NCBI RefSeq assembly: GCF_026241895.1
Contig: NZ_JAPJIV010000002.1
Location: forward strand, 372,001-436,000
Reading direction: 5' to 3'
Length of the DNA stretch: 64,000 nt
Source: Pseudomonas sp. RIT-562
Lineage (GTDB): Bacteria; Pseudomonadota; Gammaproteobacteria; Pseudomonadales; Pseudomonadaceae
A program made the translations under genes and the position numbers. Below are positions 37,158 to 46,284 of the stretch, piece after piece. Under the pieces are notes generated by a model that was not told the origin of the DNA, did not search any database, and was given only the letters and a program-made list of their open reading frames with translations. Within the stretch, counting starts at the first letter, position 1; each line of letters starts with the position of its first letter.

Positions 37158-38288
37158 ATGACATGCATGCAATCGCGAACGCTGAAGAAGTTGCTCGCCC
37201 CTTCTCTGCTGACGCTGGCGATGTTCGCCGGCGCCACCCAGGCCGCCGCACCACTGCGCCCGCCCCAGGGTTACTTCGCGCCGATCGAGAAAGTGAAGAC
37301 CGGCGATTTCAAGGATGGCTGTGACGCCATGCCGACTCCCTACACCGGCTCGCTGCAATTTCGCAGCAAGTACGAAGGCTCCGACAAGGCCCGTTCGACA
37401 CTGAACGAAGCATCGGAAAAAGCGTTCCGTGAGACCACTGCCGACATCACCAAGATCGAGCGCGGCACCAGCAAGCGCGTGATGCAGTTCATGCGCGACG
37501 GTCGCCCGGAACAGCTCGAATGCACGCTGAACTGGTTGACCGCGTGGGCCAAGGCCGATGCGTTGATGTCCAAGGACTTCAACCACACCGGCAAGTCCAT
37601 GCGCAAATGGGCACTGGGCAGCATGGCGTCTTCGTACATTCGCCTGAAATTCTCCGACTCGCATCCACTGGCGAACCATCAACAGGAGTCGCAACTGATC
37701 GAAGCCTGGTTCAGCAAGATGGCCGATCAGGTGGTCAGCGACTGGGACAACCTGCCGCTGGAAAAAACCAATAACCACTCGTACTGGTCTGCCTGGTCGG
37801 TGATGGCAACTTCCATCGCCACCAACCGCCGCGACTTGTTCGACTGGGCAGTGAAGGAATACAAGGTCGGCGCCAATCAGGTCGATGCCGATGGCTTCCT
37901 GCCTAACGAGCTGAAGCGCCAGCAACGCGCCCTCGCCTATCACAACTACGCCCTGCCGCCGCTGTCGATGATCGCCAGTTTTGCGCTGGTCAACGGCGTG
38001 GACCTGCGTCAGGAAAACAACAGCGCACTCAAGCGCCTGGGCGAGCGAGTGCTGTCCGGGGTTGAAGACCCGGATGAGTTCGAGAACAAGAACGGCAAGG
38101 AACAGGACATGACCGACCTCAAGGTCGACTCGAAATTCGCCTGGCTGGAACCGTTCTGCACGCTCTACACCTGCTCGCCGGATGTGCTTGAGAAAAAGCA
38201 CGAGATGCAGCCGTTCAAGACGTTCCGCCTGGGGGGTGACCTGACCAAGGTCTACGACCCGGCCAATGAAAAAGGTAAAGGCTCCTAG
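37158..38288 (+). CDS. algL: Alginate lyase
   Basis: 376 residues from the ATG at 37158 (GAGG 9 bases upstream). An ATG at 37143 overlapping the algX stop would add five residues. The signal peptide core is [21 protein letters not shown]. The catalytic NNHSYW motif of polysaccharide lyase family 5 is present near the middle. It degrades alginate that escapes into the periplasm and may trim chains. Confidence 0.97.
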   Translation: MTCMQSRTLKKLLAPSLLTLAMFAGATQAAAPLRPPQGYFAPIEKVKTGDFKDGCDAMPTPYTGSLQFRSKYEGSDKARSTLNEASEKAFRETTADITKIERGTSKRVMQFMRDGRPEQLECTLNWLTAWAKADALMSKDFNHTGKSMRKWALGSMASSYIRLKFSDSHPLANHQQESQLIEAWFSKMADQVVSDWDNLPLEKTNNHSYWSAWSVMATSIATNRRDLFDWAVKEYKVGANQVDADGFLPNELKRQQRALAYHNYALPPLSMIASFALVNGVDLRQENNSALKRLGERVLSGVEDPDEFENKNGKEQDMTDLKVDSKFAWLEPFCTLYTCSPDVLEKKHEMQPFKTFRLGGDLTKVYDPANEKGKGS

Positions 38289-38302
38289 AGCCAGACCCAA
38301 AC

Positions 38303-38400
38303 CCCCTGTGGGAGCGGGCTTGCTCGCGAATGCGGTTCGACATTCACCATTGATGTCGACTGACACAGCGCTTTCGCGAGCAAGCCCGCTCCCACAGGGG
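38303..38400. repeat. REPIN, family C, between algL and algI
   Basis: Arms CTGTGGGAGCGGGCTTGCTC and GAGCAAGCCCGCTCCCACAG around a spacer that contains ACATTCACC and GATGTCGACTGA. The same spacer words occur in the element at 41956-42048, so the two are close copies. Confidence 0.92.
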
Positions 38401-38429
38401 CAGTGCAAGTCTTGAGTTTTTTGAGTTAG

Positions 38430-38453
38430 CCCCCCGGTTTTTCGGTGGGGGGT
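38430..38453. repeat. GC-rich hairpin before algI
   Basis: CCCCCCGG-TTTTT-CGG-T-GGGGGG can fold into a very stable hairpin ahead of algI, followed by TTTGGGGG. It may attenuate read-through from algL or stabilise processed ends. Confidence 0.4.
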
Positions 38454-38503
38454 TTGGGGGGGCCGTTGGCCCTTGAATGTTGGTTAAACACGGAGAGACC
38501 GGG

Positions 38504-40069
38504 ATGGTATTTTCATCCAACGTGTTCCTGTTTTTGTTCCTGCCGATCTTTCTCGGCATGTACTACCTGAGCGGAATACGCTATCGCAACCTGCTGCTGC
38601 TGATCGCCAGCTATGTGTTCTATGCCTGGTGGCGAGTGGACTTTCTTGCACTGTTCGCGGCCGTCACGCTGTGGAACTACTGGATCGGCCTCAAAGTCGG
38701 TGCAGCCGGCGTGCGCACCAAACCGGCCCAGCGCTGGCTACTGCTCGGCGTGGCCGTCGACCTGTGCATCCTCGGCTACTTCAAGTACGCCAATTTCGGC
38801 GTCGACAGCATTAACGCGATGATGACCTCGGTCGGCCTGTCGCCCTTCATCCTGACCCACGTGCTGCTGCCGATCGGTATCTCGTTCTACATCTTCGAGT
38901 CCATCAGCTACATCATCGACGTCTACCGCGGTGATACCCCAGCCACCCGCAACCTCATCGACTTTGCCGCTTTCGTGGCGATCTTCCCGCACCTGATCGC
39001 CGGCCCGGTTTTGCGTTTTCGCGACCTCGCCGATCAGTTCAACAACCGCACCCACACCCTCGACAAGTTCTCCGAGGGCTGCACGCGGTTCATGCAGGGT
39101 TTCATCAAGAAAGTCTTCATCGCCGACACCCTGGCGGTGGTTGCCGACCATTGCTTCGCCTTGCAGAACCCAACCACGGGCGATGCCTGGCTCGGCGCCC
39201 TGGCCTATACCGCGCAGTTGTACTTCGACTTCTCCGGCTACAGCGACATGGCCATCGGCCTGGGCTTGATGATGGGTTTCCGCTTCATGGAAAACTTCAA
39301 GCAGCCGTACATCAGCCAGTCGATCACCGAGTTCTGGCGGCGCTGGCACATCAGCCTGTCCACCTGGCTGCGTGACTACCTGTACATCACCCTGGGCGGT
39401 AACCGCAAAGGCACGCTGATGACCTATCGCAACCTGTTCCTGACCATGCTGCTCGGTGGCCTGTGGCACGGTGCGAACATCACCTACATCATCTGGGGTG
39501 CATGGCACGGCATGTGGCTGGCGATCGAGAAGGCCCTGGGCCTGAACACTTCGCCACGCAGCATCAACCCGATCCGCTGGGCCCTGACGTTCCTGCTGGT
39601 GGTCATGGGCTGGGTCATCTTCCGCGCGGAAAACCTGCACGTCGCCGGCCGCATGTACGGTGCGATGTTCAGCTTCGGCGAATGGTCGCTGTCGGAACTC
39701 AACCAGGCCAGCCTCACCGGCCTGCAAGTGGCAACCCTGGTCGTGGCGTACGCCACCCTGGCGTTCTTCGGCATCCGTGATTTCTACAGCAACCAGCCAC
39801 CGGTCAAGAGCAAGCCGGAGGTCAACGTCGAGGTCGATGGGCCTGCCGCTGCCACGCCTGGGATGATCAAGGCCGTACCGGGCGACAACCCGTCCAGCAT
39901 CCATCAGCCTGGCTACACCGTCGGCGTCGAAGCCCAGGTGCAACCGGCCTACTGGACTGCCGACTGGTCGCGTTATGTGATGCGCGCCCTGGTCCTGCTG
40001 CTGTTCATCGCCTCGATCTTCAAACTCTCGGCGCAAAGCTTCTCGCCGTTCCTTTACTTCCAGTTCTGA
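38504..40069 (+). CDS. algI: Alginate O-acetylation membrane protein AlgI (MBOAT)
   Basis: 521 residues with about 11 membrane helices. The MBOAT histidines are in GGLWHGANITYIIWGAWHG, and the family's FSGYSDMAIGLG and WRRWHISLSTWLRDYLYI blocks are present. It passes acetyl groups across the inner membrane for AlgJ and AlgX. The ATG at 38504 with GGAG upstream is chosen over an upstream frame extension to 38477. Confidence 0.97.
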   Translation: MVFSSNVFLFLFLPIFLGMYYLSGIRYRNLLLLIASYVFYAWWRVDFLALFAAVTLWNYWIGLKVGAAGVRTKPAQRWLLLGVAVDLCILGYFKYANFGVDSINAMMTSVGLSPFILTHVLLPIGISFYIFESISYIIDVYRGDTPATRNLIDFAAFVAIFPHLIAGPVLRFRDLADQFNNRTHTLDKFSEGCTRFMQGFIKKVFIADTLAVVADHCFALQNPTTGDAWLGALAYTAQLYFDFSGYSDMAIGLGLMMGFRFMENFKQPYISQSITEFWRRWHISLSTWLRDYLYITLGGNRKGTLMTYRNLFLTMLLGGLWHGANITYIIWGAWHGMWLAIEKALGLNTSPRSINPIRWALTFLLVVMGWVIFRAENLHVAGRMYGAMFSFGEWSLSELNQASLTGLQVATLVVAYATLAFFGIRDFYSNQPPVKSKPEVNVEVDGPAAATPGMIKAVPGDNPSSIHQPGYTVGVEAQVQPAYWTADWSRYVMRALVLLLFIASIFKLSAQSFSPFLYFQF

Positions 40070-40080
40070 GGGATCTGACC

Positions 40081-41256
40081 ATGACCCGCTCATTACGTAT
40101 GTTCTACATCGCCCTGTTCATGGTGATCCTGGTGGTCCTGGGGCTGTGGTCCACGCGCAGCTTCCTGGGCTTCAGCACCAACGCCGAAACCACAGTGCTC
40201 AACGGGCGCTGGGCCAAGGCGGTCGAGACGCACTACGACGACGAGTTCCCGATCAAGCGCCTGGGCACCAACCTCTGGGCCGCACTGGACTTCAAGCTGT
40301 TCAACGAGGGTCGTCCGGGCGTGGTGCTCGGTCGCGATCAGTGGCTGTACAGCGATGAAGAGTTCAACCCGATCGTCAACGAAGAGTTGAACCTGCAAGG
40401 CAACTACGCGCTGGTCGAAGGCGTGCGCCAGACCCTGAAAGAGAAAGGCGTGAAACTGGTAATGGCCATCGTGCCGGCCAAGGCGCGCCTGTATCCGGAG
40501 CACCTGGGTGAGGTCAAGCCTTCGAGCATTCACGGCAACCTGTACCAGGACTTCCACGCCCGCGTCGCGGCGAACAAGATCCTTGCCCCGGATCTGCTCG
40601 GCCCGTTCAACAAGGCCAAGCTCAAAGGTGAGCAAGTATTCCTGCGCACCGACACCCACTGGACGCCGGAAGGCGCGCAAGTGGCTGCCGAGACCCTGGC
40701 GAAAACTATCGCCGCCAAGTACCCGCTCAGCGGCGAACCGCAGCAATTTGTTACCAAGCCCGCAGAGAAAGTCACCCACAAGGGCGACCTGCGCCTGTTC
40801 CTGCCACTGGACCCGCTGTTTGAAAACCTGATGCCGGAGCAGGAGCCGCTGCAGAAGCGCAACACCGTCGCCGCTGCCGAACAGCCTGCCGGTGACGACG
40901 CGCTGTTCGCCAACACCGAAGTGCCAGTGGCCCTGATCGGTACCAGCTACAGCGCCAACCCCAACTGGAACTTTGTTGGTGCTCTCAAGCAAGCGCTCAA
41001 CAGCGACGTGGTCAATTACGCCGAAGACGGCCATGGCCCGATCCTGCCAATGCTCAGCTACCTGAAAAGCGATGCTTTCAAGAACAGCCCGCCACAGGTG
41101 CTGATCTGGGAGTTTCCTGAACGTTATCTGCCTGTGAACAACGAAATCGGTGACGCCGACCCGCAGTGGGTCGCAGAGCTTAAACAAGCCGGCGCCCGCC
41201 AACAAAACGTAGCCGCAAACACTAAATCCGAGACGCCCGACCGGGCGCAAAACTGA
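40081..41256 (+). CDS. algJ: Alginate O-acetyltransferase AlgJ
   Basis: 391 residues. An N-terminal membrane anchor (MFYIALFMVILVVLGLW) precedes an SGNH-like domain with Asp-x-His in RTDTHWTPEG and the serine in LIGTSYSANPNWNF, parallel to AlgX. It relays acetyl groups in the periplasm. It lies 11 bases after algI. The C-terminal tail is rich in A, K, T and Q. Confidence 0.96.
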   Translation: MTRSLRMFYIALFMVILVVLGLWSTRSFLGFSTNAETTVLNGRWAKAVETHYDDEFPIKRLGTNLWAALDFKLFNEGRPGVVLGRDQWLYSDEEFNPIVNEELNLQGNYALVEGVRQTLKEKGVKLVMAIVPAKARLYPEHLGEVKPSSIHGNLYQDFHARVAANKILAPDLLGPFNKAKLKGEQVFLRTDTHWTPEGAQVAAETLAKTIAAKYPLSGEPQQFVTKPAEKVTHKGDLRLFLPLDPLFENLMPEQEPLQKRNTVAAAEQPAGDDALFANTEVPVALIGTSYSANPNWNFVGALKQALNSDVVNYAEDGHGPILPMLSYLKSDAFKNSPPQVLIWEFPERYLPVNNEIGDADPQWVAELKQAGARQQNVAANTKSETPDRAQN

Positions 41257-41273
41257 AAGAGAGAGGTACTACC

Positions 41274-41930
41274 ATGACTTTCACTACAACTCCTCGTCGT
41301 CTCGCCAAGACCTTTGCATTGGCCGCAACCTTCAGCGTCCTGTCGATGAACGCATTCGCCGGTGGCGACTCCGCGCTCTACGGCCCGACCGCACCAAAAG
41401 GCTCCAGCTTCGTGCGTGTCTACAACGCTGGTAATGCTGAAGTCAGCGCCACCGTCGGCAGCACCAACCTGGCCGAAGTCGCGCCGCTGTCCAGCACCGA
41501 CTTCAGCTTCATGCCGGGCGGCGACTACAGCGCCAAGGTCGGCAGCCAGTCCCTGCCAGTGAAACTGGCGGGCGATCACTATTACACCCTGGTGAACAAC
41601 GCCAGCGGCGCTCCACAACTGATCGAAGAACCGCCGTTCAAGAACAAGCAGAAGTCCCTGGTGCGCGTGCAGAACCTGAGCGACAAGGCCCTGACCCTGA
41701 AAACGGCTGACGGCAAGACCGAAGTCGTGCCATCCGTAGCGGCCAAAGGCCGTGGCGAGCGTGAAATCAACCCGGTCAAAGTCAGCCTGGCCCTGTACGA
41801 CGGCGCCACCAAAGTCGGCGACGTGAAACCGGTTGCCCTGGAACGCGGCGAAGCCGCCGTGCTGTACGTCACCGGCAAAGGCAGCAGCCTGTCGCCAGTC
41901 TGGGTGAAACGCCCGGTTTCGACGCGCTAA
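41274..41930 (+). CDS. algF: Alginate O-acetyl transferase accessory protein AlgF
   Basis: 218 residues with a signal peptide ending near SMNAFA. The mature protein is a small all-beta periplasmic protein (repeated VRVYNAGNAEVSATVG-like strands). It is needed for acetylation with AlgI and AlgJ, and its biochemical role is less defined. It lies 17 bases after algJ. Confidence 0.95.
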   Translation: MTFTTTPRRLAKTFALAATFSVLSMNAFAGGDSALYGPTAPKGSSFVRVYNAGNAEVSATVGSTNLAEVAPLSSTDFSFMPGGDYSAKVGSQSLPVKLAGDHYYTLVNNASGAPQLIEEPPFKNKQKSLVRVQNLSDKALTLKTADGKTEVVPSVAAKGRGEREINPVKVSLALYDGATKVGDVKPVALERGEAAVLYVTGKGSSLSPVWVKRPVSTR

Positions 41931-41955
41931 CAAATTTTCCTGATTGACCCGCATC

Positions 41956-42048
41956 CCTGTGGGAGCGGGCTTGCTCGCGAAAGCGGTCCGACATTCACCG
42001 ATGATGTCGACTGATATACCGCCTTCGCGAGCAAGCCCGCTCCCACAT
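41956..42048. repeat. REPIN, family C, between algF and algA
   Basis: Arms CCTGTGGGAGCGGGCTTGCT and AGCAAGCCCGCTCCCACA, with the same spacer words as the element at 38303-38400. Confidence 0.92.
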
Positions 42049-42143
42049 TGGACCGAGGTGTCAGTCAGGACACGGAACAAAAACAAGAGTGAAACGACAC
42101 AGCGTTCGTAGCTCTAACCAAACGATTTTCAAGGAGTAACAAC

Positions 42144-43595
42144 ATGATTCCGGTGATTTTGTCAGGCGGTAGCGGCTCACGTCTTTGGCCGCTTTCGCGC
42201 AAGCAATTCCCCAAGCAGTTCCTCGCCCTGACCGGCGAGCACACGCTGTTCCAGCAAACCCTGGAGCGCCTGGTGTTCGACGGCATGGACACGCCGATTG
42301 TGGTCTGCAACAAAGACCATCGGTTCATCGTCAACGAGCAGCTGAGTGCCCGCAAGCTGGAGACCCAGCGCATCCTGATGGAACCGTTCGGTCGCAACAC
42401 TGCGCCAGCCGTAGCCCTGACGGCGATGATGCTGGTCAATGAAGGTCGCGACGAGTTGATGCTGGTACTGCCGGCCGACCACGTGCTCGATGACCAGAAG
42501 GCCCTGCAACGTGCGCTGGCCCTGGCCACAGTCGCTGCGGAAAACGGCGAAATGGTGCTGTTCGGCGTCCCGGCCACCAAGCCGGAAACCGGCTACGGCT
42601 ACATCAAGTCGACCAACGATTCGCTGCTGCCGGAAGGCGTCAGCCGCGTCTCGCACTTCGTCGAGAAACCGGACGTGAAACGCGCCACCGAGTTCGTGCA
42701 GTCCGGCGGTTATTTCTGGAACAGCGGCATGTTCCTGTTCCGCGCCAGCCGCTTCCTCGAAGAGCTGAAAAAGCACGATCCGGACATCTACGACACCTGC
42801 CTGCTGACCCTCGAGCGCAGCGAACAGGACGCCGACACCATCACCTTTGACGAAGCCACCTTCGCCTGCTGCCCGGACAATTCCATCGACTACTCGGTGA
42901 TGGAAAAAACCCAACGCGCCTGCGTCGTGCCGCTGACCGCCGGCTGGAGCGATGTCGGTTGCTGGGCTTCGCTTTGGGAAGTGAATGACAAAGACGTCAA
43001 CGGCAACGTCACCAAAGGCGACGTGGTGATCCAGGACAGCAAGAACTGCATGATCCACGGCAACGGCAAACTGGTGTCGGTGATCGGCCTGGAAAACATT
43101 GTGGTGGTCGAAACCAAGGACGCCATGATGATCGCCCACAAGGACTCGGTCCAGGGCGTGAAACAGATGGTCAACACCCTCAACGAGCAGGGTCGCAGCG
43201 AAACCCAGAACCACTGCGAAGTCTATCGTCCGTGGGGCTCCTACGACTCGGTGGACATGGGCGGGCGCTTCCAGGTCAAGCACATCTCAGTCAAGCCGGG
43301 CGCGTGCCTGTCGCTGCAGATGCACCACCATCGCGCCGAACACTGGATCGTGGTCAGCGGCACGGCTGAAGTGACCTGCGACGAGAATGTGTTCCTGCTG
43401 TGCGAGAACCAGTCGACCTACATCCCGATCGCTTCGGTCCACCGTCTGCGCAACCCGGGCAAGATTCCACTGGAGATCATCGAGGTGCAATCGGGCAGCT
43501 ACCTGGGTGAAGATGATATCGAGCGGTTTGAAGATATCTACGGTCGCTCGACCCCGATCGAGCGCGGCGTGTCGGTGAAAACCATCGCGCAGTAA
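42144..43595 (+). CDS. algA: Bifunctional phosphomannose isomerase / GDP-mannose pyrophosphorylase
   Basis: 483 residues. The N-terminal nucleotidyltransferase signature is VILSGGSGSRLWPLSRKQFP, and the C-terminal cupin-type isomerase domain has QMHHHRAEHW. It makes mannose 6-phosphate from fructose 6-phosphate and GDP-mannose from mannose 1-phosphate, feeding AlgD. AAGGAG precedes the ATG. It is the last gene of the operon, closed by a strong terminator. Confidence 0.98.
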   Translation: MIPVILSGGSGSRLWPLSRKQFPKQFLALTGEHTLFQQTLERLVFDGMDTPIVVCNKDHRFIVNEQLSARKLETQRILMEPFGRNTAPAVALTAMMLVNEGRDELMLVLPADHVLDDQKALQRALALATVAAENGEMVLFGVPATKPETGYGYIKSTNDSLLPEGVSRVSHFVEKPDVKRATEFVQSGGYFWNSGMFLFRASRFLEELKKHDPDIYDTCLLTLERSEQDADTITFDEATFACCPDNSIDYSVMEKTQRACVVPLTAGWSDVGCWASLWEVNDKDVNGNVTKGDVVIQDSKNCMIHGNGKLVSVIGLENIVVVETKDAMMIAHKDSVQGVKQMVNTLNEQGRSETQNHCEVYRPWGSYDSVDMGGRFQVKHISVKPGACLSLQMHHHRAEHWIVVSGTAEVTCDENVFLLCENQSTYIPIASVHRLRNPGKIPLEIIEVQSGSYLGEDDIERFEDIYGRSTPIERGVSVKTIAQ

Positions 43596-43612
43596 GCGTT
43601 AAGCAAGACAGG

Positions 43613-43674
43613 AAGCCCCCGCCCAGGCCGCTGCGATTCCCCATCCGCAGCGGGTTGGGCGGGGGCTTTTTTTT
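43613..43674 (+). terminator. Terminator of the alginate operon
   Basis: Stem AAGCCCCCGCCCA/TGGGCGGGGGCTT with an inner hairpin (CCGCTGCG/CGCAGCGG), followed by eight T residues. Confidence 0.93.
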
Positions 43675-43698
43675 GCGCATTGTGGGTGGTTCGACCGG

Positions 43699-43772
43699 CC
43701 TCATCGCGAGCAGGCTCACTCCTACAGGGCCGACGCAGATCCATTGTGGGAGTGAGCCTGCTCGCGATGAGG
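43699..43772. repeat. REPIN, family B
   Basis: Arms TCATCGCGAGCAGGCTCACT and AGTGAGCCTGCTCGCGATGA around about 30 bases, directly after the alginate operon terminator. Confidence 0.88.
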
Positions 43773-43860
43773 CACTGCAACTCGACACAAACATCAAGCC
43801 CATCGCCACCTCCCCTGCGCTTAGGTAGGATGACCTCCTCTCCCCCCGAGGTTTCGCGTC

Positions 43861-44325
43861 ATGTTTATCGGCGTCCTGCTGGTCATTACCTGGCTGGTCC
43901 TGCTCCTGCGCTATCCCGCGAAAGCCTTGCCGGTGTCCATGGCCGCCGCCGTGGGGCTGGGCATCGTGGCCACCTGGGTCATCTGGATGGACCACCGTGA
44001 ACTCAAGCAACTGGAACGGCTGGAGTTGCGCATCAGCTACGCGCCCCAGAGCTGTCCGGCGGACCGGCCCCTGCAGCTGACCATGAACAACGGCAACGAC
44101 GTGCCGCTGACCGAGTTGCGCTGGCGCGTCGCCGCATATGCCCCTGGCGATACAGTCAACCTTGCGGACAACCAATACACTGCGCCGCGCTACCGTGGTC
44201 CTGGTGAACTGCAAGCCGGTGGCAACTGGCAAGACTGCTTGCCCCTGCCGCCATTGCGCCCGGGATATCGCCCGGAAACCCTGGAGTTTCGCGCCGAGCG
44301 TTTGCAGGGTAGTTTCTCCGACTGA
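43861..44325 (+). CDS. Small inner-membrane protein of unknown function
   Basis: 154 residues. Two hydrophobic helices (IGVLLVITWLVLLL and AAAVGLGIVATWVIWM) are followed by a soluble domain of about 110 residues, probably periplasmic, with an all-beta look and two cysteines (SYAPQSC, WQDCLP) that could form a disulfide. Similar proteins are common and uncharacterised in Pseudomonas. It ends 33 bases before the SDR gene, so the two may be cotranscribed. Confidence 0.78.
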   Translation: MFIGVLLVITWLVLLLRYPAKALPVSMAAAVGLGIVATWVIWMDHRELKQLERLELRISYAPQSCPADRPLQLTMNNGNDVPLTELRWRVAAYAPGDTVNLADNQYTAPRYRGPGELQAGGNWQDCLPLPPLRPGYRPETLEFRAERLQGSFSD

Positions 44326-44358
44326 TTGCCCTTCTTTCTCCTGCACAAGGACTGCGCC

Positions 44359-45183
44359 ATGCCGATTGCGTTGATTACCGGTTGTTCCAGCGGCATCGGC
44401 CGCGCCCTCGCCGATGCGTTCAAGGCTGCCGGGTACGAAGTCTGGGCCAGTGCCCGCAAGGCTGAAGACATCGCTGTGCTGAGCGCCGCCGGCTTTACTG
44501 CGGTGCAGCTGGACGTCAATGACGCTGCGGCGCTTGAGGCGTTGAGTGCGCGGATCGACCAGGAGCGCGGCGGCCTCGATGTGCTGATCAACAACGCCGG
44601 GTATGGCGCCATGGGGCCGCTGCTCGATGGCGGTGTGGCGGCGATGCAGCGCCAGTTCGAAACCAATGTGTTTGCGATTGTCGGCGTCACCCGGGCGCTG
44701 TTTCCGCTGCTGCGACGCACCAAGGGCCTGGTGGTGAATATCGGCAGCGTATCCGGAGTGCTGGTGACGCCATTTGCCGGCGCCTACTGTGCGTCGAAGG
44801 CTGCGGTGCATGCCTTGAGCGATACGCTGCGCATGGAGCTGGCACCCTTTGGTATCCGGGTCATGGAGGTGCAGCCGGGTGCCATCGAATCCAGCTTCGC
44901 GAAAAATGCCGGACAGCAGGCGGAGCAGTTGATCACCGAGCAATCGTCCTGGTGGCCATTGCGCGAGGGTATCCGGGCGCGGGCCAAGGCGTCGCAGGAT
45001 AAGCCAACGCCGGCCGGTGAATTTGCTGCAGGTTTGTTGAAAGCGGTGCAGCAAGATCAGCCGCCCAGGTTGATTCGCCTGGGTAATGGCAGCCGAGCTT
45101 TGCCGTTGTTGGCGGCTTTGTTGCCCAAGGGATTGCTGGAGGCGGGGCTGATGAAGCGGTTTGGGTTGAAGGGGCAGCTCTGA
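44359..45183 (+). CDS. Short-chain dehydrogenase/reductase
   Basis: 274 residues, classical SDR. It has the cofactor motif TGCSSGIG, the NNAGYG structural motif, the catalytic serine in NIGSVSGV and the YCASK active site (Y-x3-K). Arginines after the second strand (ASARK) suggest NADPH preference. The start at 44359 with AAGGA upstream is chosen over an in-frame TTG at 44326. The C-terminal 50 residues (KALLKAV, RLIRLGNGSRALPLLAALLP) resemble those of membrane-associated SDRs acting on lipids or steroids; the substrate is unknown. Confidence 0.9.
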   Translation: MPIALITGCSSGIGRALADAFKAAGYEVWASARKAEDIAVLSAAGFTAVQLDVNDAAALEALSARIDQERGGLDVLINNAGYGAMGPLLDGGVAAMQRQFETNVFAIVGVTRALFPLLRRTKGLVVNIGSVSGVLVTPFAGAYCASKAAVHALSDTLRMELAPFGIRVMEVQPGAIESSFAKNAGQQAEQLITEQSSWWPLREGIRARAKASQDKPTPAGEFAAGLLKAVQQDQPPRLIRLGNGSRALPLLAALLPKGLLEAGLMKRFGLKGQL

Positions 45184-45193
45184 AATCGAGTAG

Positions 45194-45283
45194 CCCCCAT
45201 CGCGAGCAGGCTCACTCCTACAGGAGAATGCGTTTTATCGGATATCACAATCATCTGTAGGAGTGAGCCTGTTCGCGATGGGC
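45194..45283. repeat. REPIN, family B
   Basis: Arms ATCGCGAGCAGGCTCACTCC and GTAGGAGTGAGCCTGTTCGC around about 40 bases, between the convergent SDR and LysR genes. Confidence 0.88.
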
Positions 45284-45292
45284 CCCTGACAT

Positions 45293-46174
45293 TCACCGCC
45301 AATCTTTCATGAAATCTATGAATGCCCGCACCTTCAGCGGCAAATGCCGAGTATCCGGATACAACGCATACACCCCCTGCTGACTGAACGAGTGATCCGC
45401 CAGCAAGCGCACCAACCGCCCCGCCTGCAGATCCTCCTCTACCAGCCACTGCGGCAAAATCGCCACCCCTTGCCCGCTCAAGGCAAACGCGCGCAGCGTG
45501 ATCGAATTGTCGGCAACGATGGTCATCTTCCCGGGCGCCGGCTGGTACAAATGCTCGACGCCAGCCGGGTCCGTCACCGCCAGTTCCGCCACTCGCCCAT
45601 GCCCCAGCGCCGGCCACTGCTCCAGTGCCGCCAGGCTCGACAGCGGCTCGAAGCAGTCGACCAACTCCGGTGCAGCCACCGCGAAAATCTCGAACGTCGA
45701 CAACTGCACCGCGCGCAGATTGGAGTCGTGCATGCGCCCCAACCTGATCGCCAGGTCGAAGCGCTCGGAAATCAGATCGGCGTGGGTCGAAGAAGTCGAC
45801 AGGTGCACGTTCAGTTGGGGGTGCTGCTCTCGAAAGACTTTCAGCGCCGGCACCACTTGCGCCAGCGCGAACTCCACCGTGGTGGTAATGCGCAAGGTGC
45901 CGCGCAGTTGCGTGTGCTCGGAGCGCGCATCCTCGACCGCCATTCGCGCCTCATCCAGGGTGCGCACACAGCGCTGATAAAAACGCTCGCCGGCGTCGGT
46001 GAGGGCTAGCTTGCGCGTGCTGCGGGTCAGCAGCGTGACCCCAAGCTCGGCTTCCAGGCGCTTCAAATTGAAGCTGACGACAGCACGCGTCTGCCCCAGC
46101 AGATTCGCCGCAGCGGTCAATGATCCGGCTTCGACCACGGCCTTGAAGGTATCAAATCGGTCCAGGCTGACCAT
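45293..46174 (-). CDS. LysR-family transcriptional regulator
   Basis: 293 residues from the ATG at 46174; a GTG at 46186 is the alternative. The N-terminal winged helix (FDTFKAVVEAGSLTAAANLLGQTRAVVSFNLKRLE) is followed by a LysR substrate-binding domain of the CrgA-like group. It is divergent from an MFS exporter gene, and a 21-base perfect palindrome lies in the gap, so it very likely regulates that transporter. The effector is unknown. Confidence 0.92.
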   Translation of the reverse strand: MVSLDRFDTFKAVVEAGSLTAAANLLGQTRAVVSFNLKRLEAELGVTLLTRSTRKLALTDAGERFYQRCVRTLDEARMAVEDARSEHTQLRGTLRITTTVEFALAQVVPALKVFREQHPQLNVHLSTSSTHADLISERFDLAIRLGRMHDSNLRAVQLSTFEIFAVAAPELVDCFEPLSSLAALEQWPALGHGRVAELAVTDPAGVEHLYQPAPGKMTIVADNSITLRAFALSGQGVAILPQWLVEEDLQAGRLVRLLADHSFSQQGVYALYPDTRHLPLKVRAFIDFMKDWR

Positions 46175-46189
46175 GCTCACAGGCACTCG

Positions 46190-46210
46190 TTGTCAAAATA
46201 ATTTTGACAA
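46190..46210. promoter_or_regulatory. Perfect palindromic operator between LysR and MFS genes
   Basis: TTGTCAAAAT, a central A, and its exact reverse complement ATTTTGACAA. It starts 16 bases from the LysR ATG and lies 75 bases from the MFS ATG, in the place expected for a LysR site. TTGTCA could also serve as a -35 element. Confidence 0.65.
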
Positions 46211-46284
46211 ACTAGCAGTCAAAACCGCGTTTCCATAGCGCTTTCGCCGCCTTACCCTGCACGCCTCACTACAGGGAAGTCGTC

